Assembly: GCA_015680685.1 (NCBI GenBank)
Contig: MNCI01009376.1
Span: 262,931 to 326,930 of the forward strand
Direction of reading: 5' to 3'
From: Gnetum montanum
Taxonomy: Eukaryota > Streptophyta > Gnetopsida > Gnetales > Gnetaceae
DNA: 64,000 bases
A model generated the notes under the pieces. That model was not told where the DNA came from, made no database searches, and worked only from the letters and a program-made list of their open reading frames with translations. Position 1 is the first letter of the stretch. Each line of letters begins with the position of its first letter. A program made the position numbers and the translations under genes. Shown here one piece after another: positions 21,690 to 33,323 of this stretch.

Positions 21690-24381
21690 TGTCTTCTACT
21701 TCCCCATGAACCTCTTGTCATGGAATGTTTGAGGCATTACTGATAGGCTTTGACAAAAATGTGCAAGCAACTTTCTTTCTAGTTTAAATATTACTTTCAA
21801 TTTTGTTCTCCTTCAAGAAATTAAGATTTCAGTAGACCATTTATCACTTTTAGCCCATTAGTTTCTTCCTCACTTATCAATTTTTTCTACTTCCCACATT
21901 AGCAGGAAAGTGGGAGCTATCATTATCTTCTCAACTTATTAGAAAGATAAAATCATTTAAAGTAGTTTCAATTTTGGCCATAGAGTTTCTTAGGTGGCCT
22001 TCTCCTCCTCACATGGCCCTTTCAGTATTTACTCAATTTATGCCCCTAATGACTATATAGAACATGCACTTCTATGGTAGGAACTAGCTAATTCTCTTCC
22101 CTTAGCACCTTGGATTTTTGGAGGAGATTTTAATATGATAGAACTCCCTCAAGATAAGCTTGGGGGTGTTTTTCAATTGCAAAATTTTGAGTATCAAACT
22201 TGATCAACCTTTAAGAAAAATTTCTACGTCTTTGATGGGGTGGATGCCTTTGCTAGTGATCCCCATTCATAAATGTACTTGGAGTAATCTTTGTCTTGGG
22301 TAAGCTTGCATCTACAATTGGTTAGATAGTCTCTATTTTTCCATCCTCTCTTTTTGGCAAGCCTCCTATGCTACTATGGTTCATCAACATGCAACCTTAT
22401 CAGACCATCTTCCCATCACTATATGTATTTAAATTCATGATAGCAACCACAAACATAATTTCCACCTTCTCTAGCTACACAATAATTTCTTCTCTTCCCC
22501 TTTTGCCCAACTTCTTATCTCAAATCTTTGGAATGTTGAACCTAGGTCCTTATATGATGTGGGTTGGATTCAATGGTGGCATCATGCTTCTTGTAGAGTG
22601 TGGGACTTCCCTCGTTATTATGGTAAGGGAGTGGCCACTTGGGCTAGGATAACAACATCTACTTTACTATTGAACATCTAACTGATAATTAGCTCAAGAT
22701 CCTTTCAAGACTTATGTTCATGAGAAGTTAGCAAGAGCTTGAATAGCCTTCCAACAATGGGATGTGTACAGAGCACAAAGTGCCTTAACTAAAAGTAGAC
22801 TCACTTGGTTATTCAAGATGAACATTGTAAGGAATTTTTCAAGTATCTAAATAGCTCTTCTTCTCTGCATTCTTTAGACAAAATTTTTAGTGATGGTACC
22901 ATCGTCACTAATCACAATGGTATCCTCTCATTTCTTAAGAAGTATTTTGAAACCTTATTTGTTGCTACCCTTATGGATATCTCATCATTTGAGGTTGCTA
23001 CCCTTAATTATTTGAGCCTTATCAATTCTACTATGTTGCAAAGTTTAGAAGTTGATATTACGAAGGAGGAGCTTCAAGTGGCTTATTCCAAGTTGAGTTT
23101 GAGGAAGGCTCTCAATTATGATGGTTTTCTCATTAAATTTTTTCAAATTCATTGAGATTTGGTGGAAAATTATCTTTTTCAGGTTATCAAAGAGGCTATC
23201 TTTACTAGTTCCCTTGGGCCCAACTTAAATCAATAAATTATTCATCTCCTTCTTAAGTTTGGGGATCCTACCCATATCTCTAATTGGCATCCCATCACTT
23301 TTCTTAACATGGTGTATAAAATTTGGGCCAAGTACTTAGCCTTACATCTGAAAAAAATTCTTTGCCAAATTATATCTCCCCAACAAATAGGATTTTTTCC
23401 TGGTAGATATATTTTAAACAATGTGATTGCTGCATGGGAAGGTCTCAAGAGGGTGAAGGATGATAGTCAAGATATTCTCCTAATGAAGCCTGACTATGCT
23501 AAGGCCTATGACAACATAAAGTGGGACTTTATTTTGCAGACCATGACTAAACTTGGTTTTGACCCCAAGTTCATACATATGGTGAAATGCTTATTCTTGG
23601 ATGCTACTATGAGAATAGCCACTACCTTTGGCATCACCTCTTCCTTTTCTATTCATAGGTCAGTGTGGCAAGGATGTCCTCTTACCCCTTACCTATTGAT
23701 CATCGCAACTGACCTTCTCTATCATCAGTTAAATTATGATACTCAAAATGAAGTTCTCACCAAGGTTTGCCTCTCTTCACCTCAACATTAGCTTCTTAAC
23801 ATGCATTTTGCTGACAACTCATTTTTTCTTGTTCAAAACATTACTACTAATTTGCACTAGCTCTTATCCCGGGTGAAGCAATATTGATCACTCTTAGGTT
23901 TCACTATTAATTGGAATAAATCTTTTATTTATAGCTTTACCAATAATTATAGTCATGTGACCAACTATAATTGGAATCTTCTTCAAGATCAAGATATCAT
24001 TAAGATTATGGAAATTCCCTCTCTTTTTTAGAGGTTCTACCTTTGTTCTCTGGGAGCATGTTGTTTTTTGAATTCAAAAGAAAATTAAAAAATAGAAGAC
24101 TAAACCCCTCACTCTAGCTAGTAAGTACCTCATTTGTAAGTCTATATGTGTGTCTACCCATGTGTATTATTCCTCGTGTTGGGCCCCCTCCCAAGTTGCT
24201 TATCAGAAGCTTGAATGATTATTTTAGGACTTCATGTGGTCCTCTAAAGATTCTCAAAAAGGCTTCCATCATGTCACTTGGAATATTCTTACTCTTTCTA
24301 AGAATAAGGGTGGCTTAGGTCTTTTGAACTCTTTTAAGCAGGGGATTACCTTAGTTGCTAAGTGGTTGGTTCAACATCTAG
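21690..24381 (+). pseudogene. L1-like LINE, 5' part: endonuclease and reverse transcriptase
   Basis: The endonuclease begins NLLSWNV near 21705 and reads WIFGGDFNMIELPQDKLGG near 22110-22165. The RT follows (about 22805-24060) with NWHPITFLNMVYKIWAK, QIGFFPGRYI, DYAKAYDNIKWDF, SVWQGCPLTPYLL and FADNS for the FADDS active site. Stops and frameshifts throughout. The frame is cut at 24386 by element C and resumes at 31559. Confidence 0.85.
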
Positions 24382-24386
24382 ATGCC

Positions 24387-25170
24387 TAATGAGTCGTCAT
24401 TTAGTAAATCGTGATATCGCATCCTGTCTCCTCATCTATAAATAAGAGATAGACAGTTCCAATAGGGAGTTTTTTATCAGTTTTTAGTTCTTAGTTTAAG
24501 TATTAAGTTTTAGTAGTTCTTTCTCTCAATCCTTCTCCTCCTAGTGCATGCCTGCAGTGTGGCAATTGTAATTGTATAGCATCCTTATTCAAGTGTGACA
24601 TACTTGGACACGCACATGACCAAAAATAAAGATCGAGATTACTTCATCATTGCAGCATTCACTTAGTTTAATTATTTAATTTTTATTGATATTTATTACT
24701 TTTATAGTTAATATCTCTTCACCCTAAACTCTTGTTAAACGCGGAATGAGTATGACTTGATTATGAGCATTTAAGTGTGACTACTCAATAACCCAGTAGC
24801 GTACCTAGGATCTGCGCTTGGTAATCCCAGTGGTAGTTGTACACAAAGTCCAAGATGTGCACGGATGATCGAGGAATGGATGCTCATCACACTTAGGCTA
24901 GCTTAGATTCTCTCTCACCCTCTCTCTCTTAGCTTAGTTAATATCATTTCCCATTGTATTCAGGAGTAGCAGTAATATAGGAACACATCATACACCTCAT
25001 TTTGGACTAAACCATACGTGACAAAGTTAACACTAGTCTAGATGGGAAGACAACGAACTGCGACCTAGGGATAACTATCTTGATACCATAACTAGTCTAT
25101 CTATGGAGTTTGACTAGATCATGCGTGAAATGCTCATATTCATATGGTTGAGTGTAGGGGTACCTCGCCA
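24387..25170 (+). repeat. Element C 5' LTR
   Basis: Begins TAATGAGTCGTC (expected TG) and ends ACCTCGCCA, lacking the last seven bases (CTCATCA) present in the 3' LTR, apparently lost between two CA repeats beside the primer site. TATAAATA lies at 24437-24444. Confidence 0.88.
24405..24444 (+). promoter_or_regulatory. Element C LTR promoter
   Basis: One GTGATATCGCAT word followed about 25 bases later by CTATAAATAAGAG (TATA at 24437). Same layout in the other LTR (TATA 30811-30818) and in element F (TATA 55579-55586 and 61628-61635). Transcription probably starts some 30 bases downstream, near GACAGTTCC. Confidence 0.55.
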
Positions 25171-25171
25171 T

Positions 25172-25189
25172 TGGCGCCATTGTCGGGGA
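25172..25189 (+). other. Primer-binding site for tRNA-Asp
   Basis: TGGCGCCATTGTCGGGGA matches the complement of the 3' end of plant tRNA-Asp, TGGCGCCGTTGCCGGGGA, at 16 of 18 positions. It starts one base after the LTR. Confidence 0.8.
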
Positions 25190-25311
25190 TGGTGCTAGTT
25201 ATCTAGATTAGTTACATCATATAAGGTCGATGTATAGGACTTAACAATATATCTTTTAGAAAGAAATAGTTATAAAAAGTCACATATAAATTCACACATA
25301 ATTGCACAACC

Positions 25312-27297
25312 ATGCTGCTCCTACAAGATTACGATAATGCCACATCTAGTAAGGAAGTTCATTGGAGAACCAACAAACTATATGACAATGGAGATTGGAG
25401 TACGCAACCCAAGGTGGGGGTTTCTTATAAACATAAAGTAAAGCAACGTCATCCCAACACACGAAAGCATAACTTACTCGATGATGATGAACCCTTACTA
25501 GCCACTACAAGCCTAATGTAAATACAAGAGGTTGTTCGAATCTCTTGTAGGCATCGTAAAGAGAGCCATCTACCCAGGCTCGATTTAAACAACATCCCTA
25601 ATTTCTCAGGAGGCTATGACTTAGATCCGCATCAACATTTACAAGCCTTCTATGATTCCTACGCATGGAACAACATTGATAATGGTTGGAAAAAACTCAA
25701 GCTCTTCCCTATGACACTCATTGGCCAAGAAAAAGTATGATATAGATCATTAAAACCAAATTCAATACGATGTTGGCCAACAATGGTAGAACTTTTTAAT
25801 GAAAGATATCAAATCTATGCAAGAGTGTCAACCTTGAGGAAACAAATCCAAGAGTGGAAACAAGAACAACATGAACCCTTGGACATGGCCTTAGAAAGAT
25901 ATTACGCACTGTTAAACAACTGTCCAGGCCATAAGTTCTCTGAGGAAAGGCTAATGTACCATATCATTGATGGGCTTCGTGATGAAACAAGAGAGACCTT
26001 AGGAATGTATGCCCAAGGTCAACTATATGAACTATGAACCCATCAAGTCCAAGAGCTTATTAAGCAGGTAGCAAAAGAAGAAGGAGAAATGGCTAGATGG
26101 GAGAGTGTTGAAAAACATTAATAGGACCAAAATCTCAACTTAACAAAGGTCCATAATCACAAAAAGGAGAAATCAACCAATCTCAAGGAGGAAGAACCAT
26201 CTTTGTCAGTACAACAATTGTTAGAGGAAGTCGAGGCAAAGATCAATAAGATGTTGGAATGGACACATAAACTGTGTGGAGAATATATTGATATTATTGG
26301 AGATAGAGTTTTGACAATCCGAGAAGCAGGACAAAGTATCATTAGACAATCGAAAAGAAGGGATGAGGAGAATAAGAGCTCAACTGCCAATCATACATAT
26401 GAATGCAATATTTGCCTGTACGATCACCCCAAGGGCCAATGCCCAATCCTGTTACATTTATATGAGTATTGGGGAAGCACGTTACATCCCGAGTTCATAC
26501 AGAGATACTGTGTTCGATCATAGTGGCAACAATCCTAGTTGTGGGGGAAGCCACCCCTAAACTAGAGACACCCTTCATATTAGCCGAATCCAAATGCTTA
26601 TCTAGTCCAATACCATGTTTCTCCAACTCGTTCAACATACTCTACCTCGTTGCATTACTATTCTCCTCAATACTATTAGCCCATGTACTCAACACAACCA
26701 CTACCTTGTGCACCTTTCACTTCTCCTAATTTTCAACATTCTCATCCTTTCCCCCCTTCTACATCGCCACCAACTATTCCTAAGGTGTCTGCACCACAGC
26801 GATAACCTCCAAATGTTACTTGTGCTACTATTGCCAACAGTAGTGAGAGACCTCAGCAACATTGAAGGCGTCCCTTCTTTAGAAATGACCCTCAGAAGGG
26901 ACAACACAATTCCAAGGCCACTGCATCCTCCAACTTAGGATAAGTCCAACCCTGTGGTGCACCCTTATCTTCGAACCCAACGCCTCATGTTACTTCATTA
27001 GGGCCACCAATTAACACTCCAACAACCATACAGCCCAATGAACACAACCATGGAGGGCAACATCCAGATCCTTGCATACCATCTTATGGTCTCAAATATC
27101 ATAGTGGGTCAACTCGTGATCCAAAAACTACATCTTATAAATTGCCCCACTATGCTTACTATAATCAAGTGTGTGAACCCCAATGGGGTAAGTATGACTA
27201 GGCCCCAATATTTCCAACATGCAAGGATCCTCATATTCCATTTATTAATCCTTTCCATCCTCAACCATTTAGTTATGGGGGATATCCCCCATTCTAG
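25312..27297 (+). pseudogene. Element C gag
   Basis: A single frame from 25312 to 26523, broken only by stops at 25519, 25738, 26035 and near 26119, carries a retrotransposon gag core: PNFSGGYDLDPHQHLQAFYD, WKKLKLFPMTLIG, ERYQIYARVSTLRKQIQEWK, ERLMYHIIDGLRDETRETL. A zinc knuckle follows, CNICLYDHPKGQC near 26404-26442, of spacing CX2CX3HX4C. After a frameshift a Pro/Tyr-rich C-terminus runs to 27297 (LPHYAYYNQVCEPQWGKYD, FSYGGYPPF). The core matches gag of B and E. Stops are mostly of the CAA/CGA/TGG decay type. Confidence 0.8.
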
Positions 27298-28440
27298 TAA
27301 CAAGCAGGATTAATAACCACTTTTTATTTTCTTCAATTTTACAACTTTTTGTTTTTCAGTTTTTTAGTTTTCAGTTTCTTGTTTTATCTTTTTGTCTTTT
27401 TATCTTTTTATGTTTTTTTTAGTAATCTCGTCTATGAATAAAACACTCATGTGGATCGTTGGTTGAGGTGTGTTCTATGTTATCAAGTCTCGAGTGATNN
27501 NNNNNNNNNNNNNNNNNNNNNNNNNNNNNNNNNNNNNNNNNNNNNNNNNNNNNNNNNNNNNNNNNNNNNNNNNNNNNNNNNNNNNNNNNNNNNNTCCCAC
27601 TAGAAAGACATGCACCCATGCCTGAAGGTTGGTGACTTCTCTGGATTCAGTAATTGAAAGAAAAAAAACAACAAAGGAAGTTCCACAAAACAAAAATCAC
27701 TCCTCCCTTGAACAAAATGCCAAGTGATCGTACGCCTTGTTGTTCTAGTATTCTCATAGTCGCTCATCATGGGATGAGACAATGCGGTGTCATTGATCAG
27801 AGGAATGGACTTGGTCCTGATCTTGGAAAGACGGGTTAATGACACCTTAATCATGCTTTACACGTAGGATTCACTATGTCCTGGGTCAGTCACCTCATGT
27901 CCCAATCTCTAAAATCCCTTCTATAGTTCGTCTCATCTCACTATTCGTGTAATTGTAGCTCGTGTTGTGTGTAACGTAGAATTCTTGACTCATTCTAGTG
28001 ATATTTACATGTGTGTGTTTTGTGGAACTAGTGTGGATTACATTTAACCCTTCGAGTGCCCACAGACACTTTTAAGTGTGGTTACGCAAGGGCATTATAT
28101 GTTGGAACCTACTTTGGGGAGGACCCACTTACGTAATTTTTGTAATTTGCACTCATAACCCACCCTCCACACACCATTTATTACCCTTAGCATATTGCCA
28201 ATGATTTCCTTTCCTTTATTACTATCCCTCTAAATCAATGTTCCTATGTACCATCACATGGCCTTTTTCTTTCACTTACCACCTGAGGCCCTACTACTTA
28301 AGTCCATCCACATCTCATTATTTGTGCATTCAAAACCATCTAATTACCCTAGAACACTTCAACATGTGCCACATGTCCTAATTTACATTTTTCATTCTAG
28401 AAAAAAAAACCTTCAAAATTTGGTATTTTTCCCTCAACCT
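27298..28440 (+). other. Element C noncoding region after gag
   Basis: A TATGGGGGATATCCCCC purine/pyrimidine block at the end of gag and a T-rich run (27320-27420) match the post-integrase region of B and E; so does ACTTTGGGGAGGACCCACTTAC at 28109-28130. This suggests pol was lost by a deletion joining gag to the post-integrase sequence. It contains an assembly gap at 27499-27594. Confidence 0.5.
27499..27594. other. Assembly gap of 96 N
   Basis: Flanks align with element F at 56852 and 57177, where the intervening sequence is 324 bases. The gap length here is therefore probably nominal. Translations across the Ns are meaningless. Confidence 0.95.
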
Positions 28441-28449
28441 AAACATCAA

Positions 28450-28500
28450 TAGGCCACGATATCGCATACACGATATCATGTCCCTATAACCTATATATAG
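28450..28500 (+). promoter_or_regulatory. Internal promoter-like block of element C
   Basis: CACGATATCGCATACACGATATCATG followed by CTATATATAGG (28491-28501). Same arrangement as the LTR promoters, but inside the element and about 480 bases before the second ORF. The copy in element F (58050-58144) is richer. Function is inferred from layout. Confidence 0.45.
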
Positions 28501-28976
28501 GTGATCCCCCGCAACACTTAGCATCATTTTTCACAAATCACGTGAGGGAGTTTTTCAAATTTTTCTCTATGACTTGTAAGTGTGAAACCCTTGCTTTTCT
28601 ACCTATCTCTCGCTCGCTGGTACTCCAATTTTAATTTTGTCTAAACCTGCTTGAACCTAGAGTGTTCAACTTAGTTGTGGGGGAGGGACACATGCCGAAT
28701 AGCACATAACATTTTTGGAATTTATCATTGCCCAAAGGACATTAACAAGGGTAATTAGCTATAACATTTAGAATAATTGTGCCAAAAATAATTGAATCCC
28801 CTTAAGTACATCGGGAAACTAAAATTGGAAACCACCTAAGTCAAAAGGACCCACTATTATAATCTTTTTGGAAACATCATATGGAGATAAAATAAGTTAA
28901 TTAGTTAAGGCAAGTAGTAAGGTATAACTTAACTTCAGAAGCAACTGTACTAACGCTTAATCCCGTGTGATTGTAG

Positions 28977-30580
28977 ATGGCCCCAAAACGTGGAGAACAG
29001 GAAAGTCCTACTCAAGGTGGAAGTAAACGACCTAGGAGAGGCGAAGAACAAGCCCTTGCCAGACGACATGCAGAGCAGGCGGAAGAATCATTTAGCATTC
29101 ATCAAGAGGACCCTCCTACCGTATAGTACAGGCAAGTAGAAGGAGGAGCTTCTACAGTGTCTAAACAGGGACGATATCTCACATTGCCGCAGGATTGTGT
29201 TTAGACCATCCATGAAAGGTCCATATTCACTGTAGTGATCATGGAATTAAACTTTGGACCTTTGGTAGAATTTTCTCCGGAGGCCATTAGGGATCACCTC
29301 AAAGGGTTCCCATTATGGCCTACCCTCTCTAAAAGTGGTGCCTAGTACTTAGGGGAAACGTACCAATTTTGGCACAATAAAGAAGAAGGCACCACGGTTA
29401 ACAATTGTGGTGTAACTGTTGATTTGTCTATTCAAGCCATTTCGGAAGTATTAAACCTTCTGAATACAGGGCCAAAGGTTGCTCAGAACAAGCTGGACAC
29501 TTTCAGAACTGAGCAACTTAATAAACTATTGATAGAGAATAAGAAGGTGTTAAAAGAAAAAGAGAAGGATATTTGGGATGCCTCTACAGCACAGGCGCAA
29601 ACTCATGTGCATATCAAGGCACTCAAAGCCTTATAGGAGGAAAACAAGCAATTTGTTGCTGATAACCTTCGGTTAACCTCTGTGGAGAAGCAAAAGAATG
29701 TTCTCAAAGAACATTTCCATCAATTATGAGAATAGTTTATCCAGGTCAACCAAGATATGAGCCGTTTAGCCAGAGAGAATCGAATCCTCTCAATGGAGGA
29801 GGTACATGCAATCCATCAAAAGATAGCTATTGAAATAAGCGCGTGGCAAAATGAGGCTAAACGACATGAAAAGCTAAAGGATCACTTCCGAGACTAGGTG
29901 GGGATGTACAAACAGATCCTTGAGAAGGAGATCCATATGGCCAAGGCTCACATCAATGCTATCAGTGCTCAACGCACTGACTGGCGGGCCATATTGGACA
30001 CATATGCATTTGCCTACTAGGCGAAAGTTAAGAACCGAGACCTGCAGATCTAAGATCTTACAAAATACATGGAGTTGCAAACTTGCAGTATGCCAACCTT
30101 GCCATGTTAATAGTAGGGCATCCAAGAATAGAGCTCGAGCAACAGGTAGCTACCACCTACATCAAATATGAAATAGAATTTGTAGAATGCAAGAAGATAT
30201 TGCAAAAACTGGAGATTGCAAATTCTGAACTTGAGGTGGTGAAGGCAAGCTACCAAGGACAAAAAGGTGTCGCAATAGATTTGGCTTGACGTCTTGCAGA
30301 TTTTCAAGAGTATAGAGAAAATGCTAGAGCCTACGAGGAGGAACAACGGGTATTTGCGGCCTAGTATGTCAAGGCAAATCAAATGTTTCCACAACTACCC
30401 TACCCATGGGAAGTGTCGACTCCATCAAACATTGAAACATTAGTATGGACGGCACAGGATCCCCGTACTAAAGAGGAGAAACTCCAGGCCATACTTCAAT
30501 GCCATCAAGCCCCAAGACTTGGAGCACAAGACAAAGGGAAAGCACCTATGGAGGAGCCACCGCCACCAGAGACTACATGA
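28977..30580 (+). pseudogene. Element C second ORF: truncated Transposase_32-like domain plus coiled coil
   Basis: Starts MAPKRGEQESPTQGGSKRPR. Then comes VVIMELNFGPLVEFSPEAIR, YLGETYQFWHNKEEGTT and NCGVTVDLSIQAISEVLNL, the first half of a domain resembling the plant 'Transposase_32' family. Directly after KVAQ the frame enters a Lys/Glu-rich coiled coil (RTEQLNKLLIENKKVLKEKE) that continues to QDKGKAPMEEPPPPETT at 30580. Relative to element F about 1,184 bases are missing, covering the second half of the domain. Stops near 29124, 29202 and 29343, and a one-base loss near 30068, make this copy inactive. Its original function is unknown. Confidence 0.6.
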
Positions 30581-30761
30581 GTTCCACCAATTTTGTAGCT
30601 ATAGTGCATTCTTTGTGTTGTGTCTCAATTTTGTTTTGACTCCACACTGCAGTATAAACCCATTTTCACCATCCAATAATCCTGTACCTATCCACTGTGT
30701 AATCAATGGAGCTTGTTCTCACTGTAACTCGAGGACGAGTTTTCATTCAATCATGGGGGTA

Positions 30762-31553
30762 TGATGAGTCGTCATTTAGTAAACCACGATATCGCACCTT
30801 GTCTCCTCATCTATAAATAAGAGGTAGACAGTTCCGATAGGGAGTTTTTTGATCAGTTTTTAGTTCTTAGTTTAAGTGTTAAGTTTTAGTAGTTCTTTCT
30901 CTCAACCCTTCTCCTCCCATTGCATGCCCGTAGTGTGGTGATTGTAATTGTACGTCATCCTTATTTGAGTGTGACGTACTTGGACATGCACATGATTGGA
31001 AATAAAGATCGAGATTACTTCATCATTGCAGCATTCACTTAGTTTAATTATTTAATTTTTATTGTTATTTATTGCTTTCGTAGTTAATATCTCTTCACCC
31101 TAAACTCCTGTTAAACGCAGAATGAGTACGACTTGATTACGAGCATTTAAGTGTGACTACTCGGTAACCTAGTAGCGTACCTAGGATCTGTGCTTGGTAA
31201 TCTCAGTGGTAGTTATGCACGAAGTCCAAGATGTGTACAGATGATCGAGGAACAGATGCTCATCGTACTTAGGCTAGCTTAGATTCTCTCTCACCCTCTC
31301 TCTCTTAGCTTAGTTAATATCATTTCCCATTGTATTCAGGAGTAGCAGTAATATGGGAACACATCATACACCTCATTCTGGACTAAACCATATGTGACAA
31401 AGTTAACACTAGTCTAGATGGGAAGACAACAAACTGCAACCTAAGGATAACTATCTTGATACCACAACTAATCCGTCTACGGAGTTCGACCAGATCGTGC
31501 ATGAAACGCTTGTATTTGTATGGTTGAGTGTAGGGGTACCTTGCCACTCATCA
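30762..31553 (+). repeat. Element C 3' LTR with polypurine tract
   Basis: Begins TGATGAGTCGTC and ends CCACTCATCA, giving an 8-base inverted terminal repeat TGATGAGT/ACTCATCA. ATGGGGGTA (30753-30761) is the polypurine tract. Confidence 0.9.
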
Positions 31554-31558
31554 ATGCC

Positions 31559-32680
31559 ATAGACATTATTGGGACTCTCCTCCAATTAAGGCTTCAATAA
31601 GTGTTTCCTAAAAATAAGCTCTTCTAGAAAGGAATCCACTTCATTAATTGGATCCTTTCTTCACACACTATCATTATTCCTGGATCTCATGTTTTCAAAA
31701 GCATTTAGAAGGCTTGGCAAATTCTACACCATTATATAGATTGGACTAATGTCAAGATCAACCCTAATCTTCTCTGTAAGTTGTGTCCATGGTGATTACC
31801 TTTGTCATCCATTTCCCTTGCCATTGCAAATTCTAAGGTTGCTTCCTCTTGGTTTTAGAAGAGAGTTATTTCTCTTAGCTATCTTAGACTTGTTGATTTA
31901 TGGATTTTTGGAGAAGTGTTTAATAATCTATATGGGGTGTCTAAAGCAATGCACCATTGCCTAGCTCGAGTTTATACTTTTATTCATTGCCATTTGTAGC
32001 TGAACATTTTGGTGCAAAGTACTTTTTATGGCCTTCAATGGATTAATGAGTTGAAATTGCCACGTGTCTCCTTTCAACTTTTGCATGACTCATAAAGTAT
32101 CATTCAATGATGTAACAAGTCTTGGCACAAACAAGGGTTGGAACAATTTTGGATCCCCCTCTTCCAACCTATTTGGAAACTACTAACTCTCCCTAAAATT
32201 AAATAGTTCCTTTGGTGTCTCCTTCACCAAGGTTTACTATCAACAAACGTCTCTCAAATATCTTGGAATGCGCAATCCTACTTGCCCTCTCTGTGGTGGT
32301 AAAGAGGATTTTGTTCATNGTCCTACTTGCCCTCTCTGTGGTGGTAAAGGGATTTTGTTCATGTGTTTTGGCAATGCCCCTTCGCACACCACGTGTGGAC
32401 ATGGGCCTCCAAAGTTATTCCATCGTGCAAGTTATCTCAAGATGACATTATATTTGCCTTTTTGCCCACCACTTCTGCTAATTTCAAATTTTTGTGGAAA
32501 GTTATTAGGCCTATTATTCTATATTATATTTGGAAGCGTAGATGTAATGTTATCTTTCAAAGGATTAAGTTTTCCAATATATGTCATCTAACTATTATGA
32601 AAAATTGCAAATCTTCCACCTCCTTCATTTCCAACTCAAATCTCAAGCATCAAAGTTTAAAATAGATATTCATCAGCCTT
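31559..32680 (+). pseudogene. L1-like LINE, 3' part with RVT zinc region
   Basis: Continuation of the LINE after element C. LPKIK-stop-FLWCLLHQGLLS near 32191-32240 and CPLCGGKEDF near 32282, then FWQCPFAHHVWTWASK (32364-32411), are the zinc-binding C-terminal region of plant LINE RT proteins. The last open piece ends at 32665. A duplicated segment with one N interrupts the CPLCGG motif. Confidence 0.8.
32272..32362. other. Probable assembly artefact: overlap duplicated around a single N
   Basis: About 45 bases (TCCTACTTGCCCTCTCTGTG...TTTTGTTCAT) appear twice in tandem, separated by the single N at 32319, with one base difference. Removing one copy restores a plausible LINE zinc region, as expected if two contig ends overlapped but were not merged. 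Confidence 0.75.
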
Positions 32681-32689
32681 GGGAAAGAC

Positions 32690-33323
32690 TCATGATTTCA
32701 AGCAACCTTCTTCAACATGATTCGTTGCACAGAGGCTCCCCTTCTTAAATTTGAGTAGAGTCATTAAATGGGAGTCATTGTCGAGCGTTATTTTACCTGT
32801 GATTTTTCTTTTTCTTCTACCAGGTGAGTTAAATCTTAGTAGATGGTAGTTCCCTAGATTGGGTTTCTTCCTTTTGAGATAGATTACCCCTTCCATTTAA
32901 AATCTTTAGAGATTTAAGAAAGCAAACAAATTTCTTAATGCAACATGTTTAAGTCCACGGATTCAACCGCTCCAGGTTCAAGCAACCAAACAGGCTCGGA
33001 AAAAATTATCATAATGGAATCCAAATTGGAGTCGAGAGTGCTAGGATGTACAATCGCTATTGATTGCAATACGAACCGTTCACAGGACCTTTTGACGAAA
33101 ACGATGTTAAAATTCATGAAACGTTAGTAAGAGGGTAGCGAAAATCACAGATTTAGCGGCGAATTCGCTCTAGTTTGAATCACAGAAATAGTTTTTGATA
33201 TTAAAAAAAATCAATAATTTCGTGGCCTCTTGATTTGGCTCGGATGGTATCCGTCTATTTTTTTTTTTACTTTTTTGCAGTCGGCATGTTGCGTTGAGTG
33301 AGGGCCTCTGAAATTTAAGCACC
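32690..33323 (+). promoter_or_regulatory. Upstream region of the FBPase gene
   Basis: About 0.6 kb between the LINE end and the start codon. No convincing TATA box seen; a T-rich tract lies at 33258-33278. Start context is CACCATGC, with A at -3. Promoter and 5' untranslated region are presumed to lie here. Confidence 0.4.

Larger units (their letters stand above)
24387..31553 (+). mobile_element. Element C: non-autonomous gypsy-like element with gag and a second ORF
   Basis: LTRs 24387-25170 and 30762-31553 are flanked by ATGCC (24382-24386 and 31554-31558). Order: 5' LTR, tRNA-Asp primer site, gag, 0.8 kb noncoding with an assembly gap, an internal promoter-like block, a second ORF (Transposase_32-like start plus coiled coil), polypurine tract, 3' LTR. 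There is no protease, RT or integrase. LTR termini, primer site, gag and polypurine tract resemble those of elements B and E, which probably supplied the enzymes. In the first 235 aligned LTR bases I count about two dozen differences, nearly all transitions, so it is old. It sits in a LINE. Confidence 0.88.

Noticed and set aside
27419-27693. Minus-strand open frames crossing the gap
   Set aside because: They exist only because the Ns are translated as unknown residues.
32945-33127. 60-codon open frame upstream of FBPase
   Set aside because: Short, Ser/Thr-rich, overlapped by an open frame on the other strand, and lies in the presumed FBPase promoter or leader.
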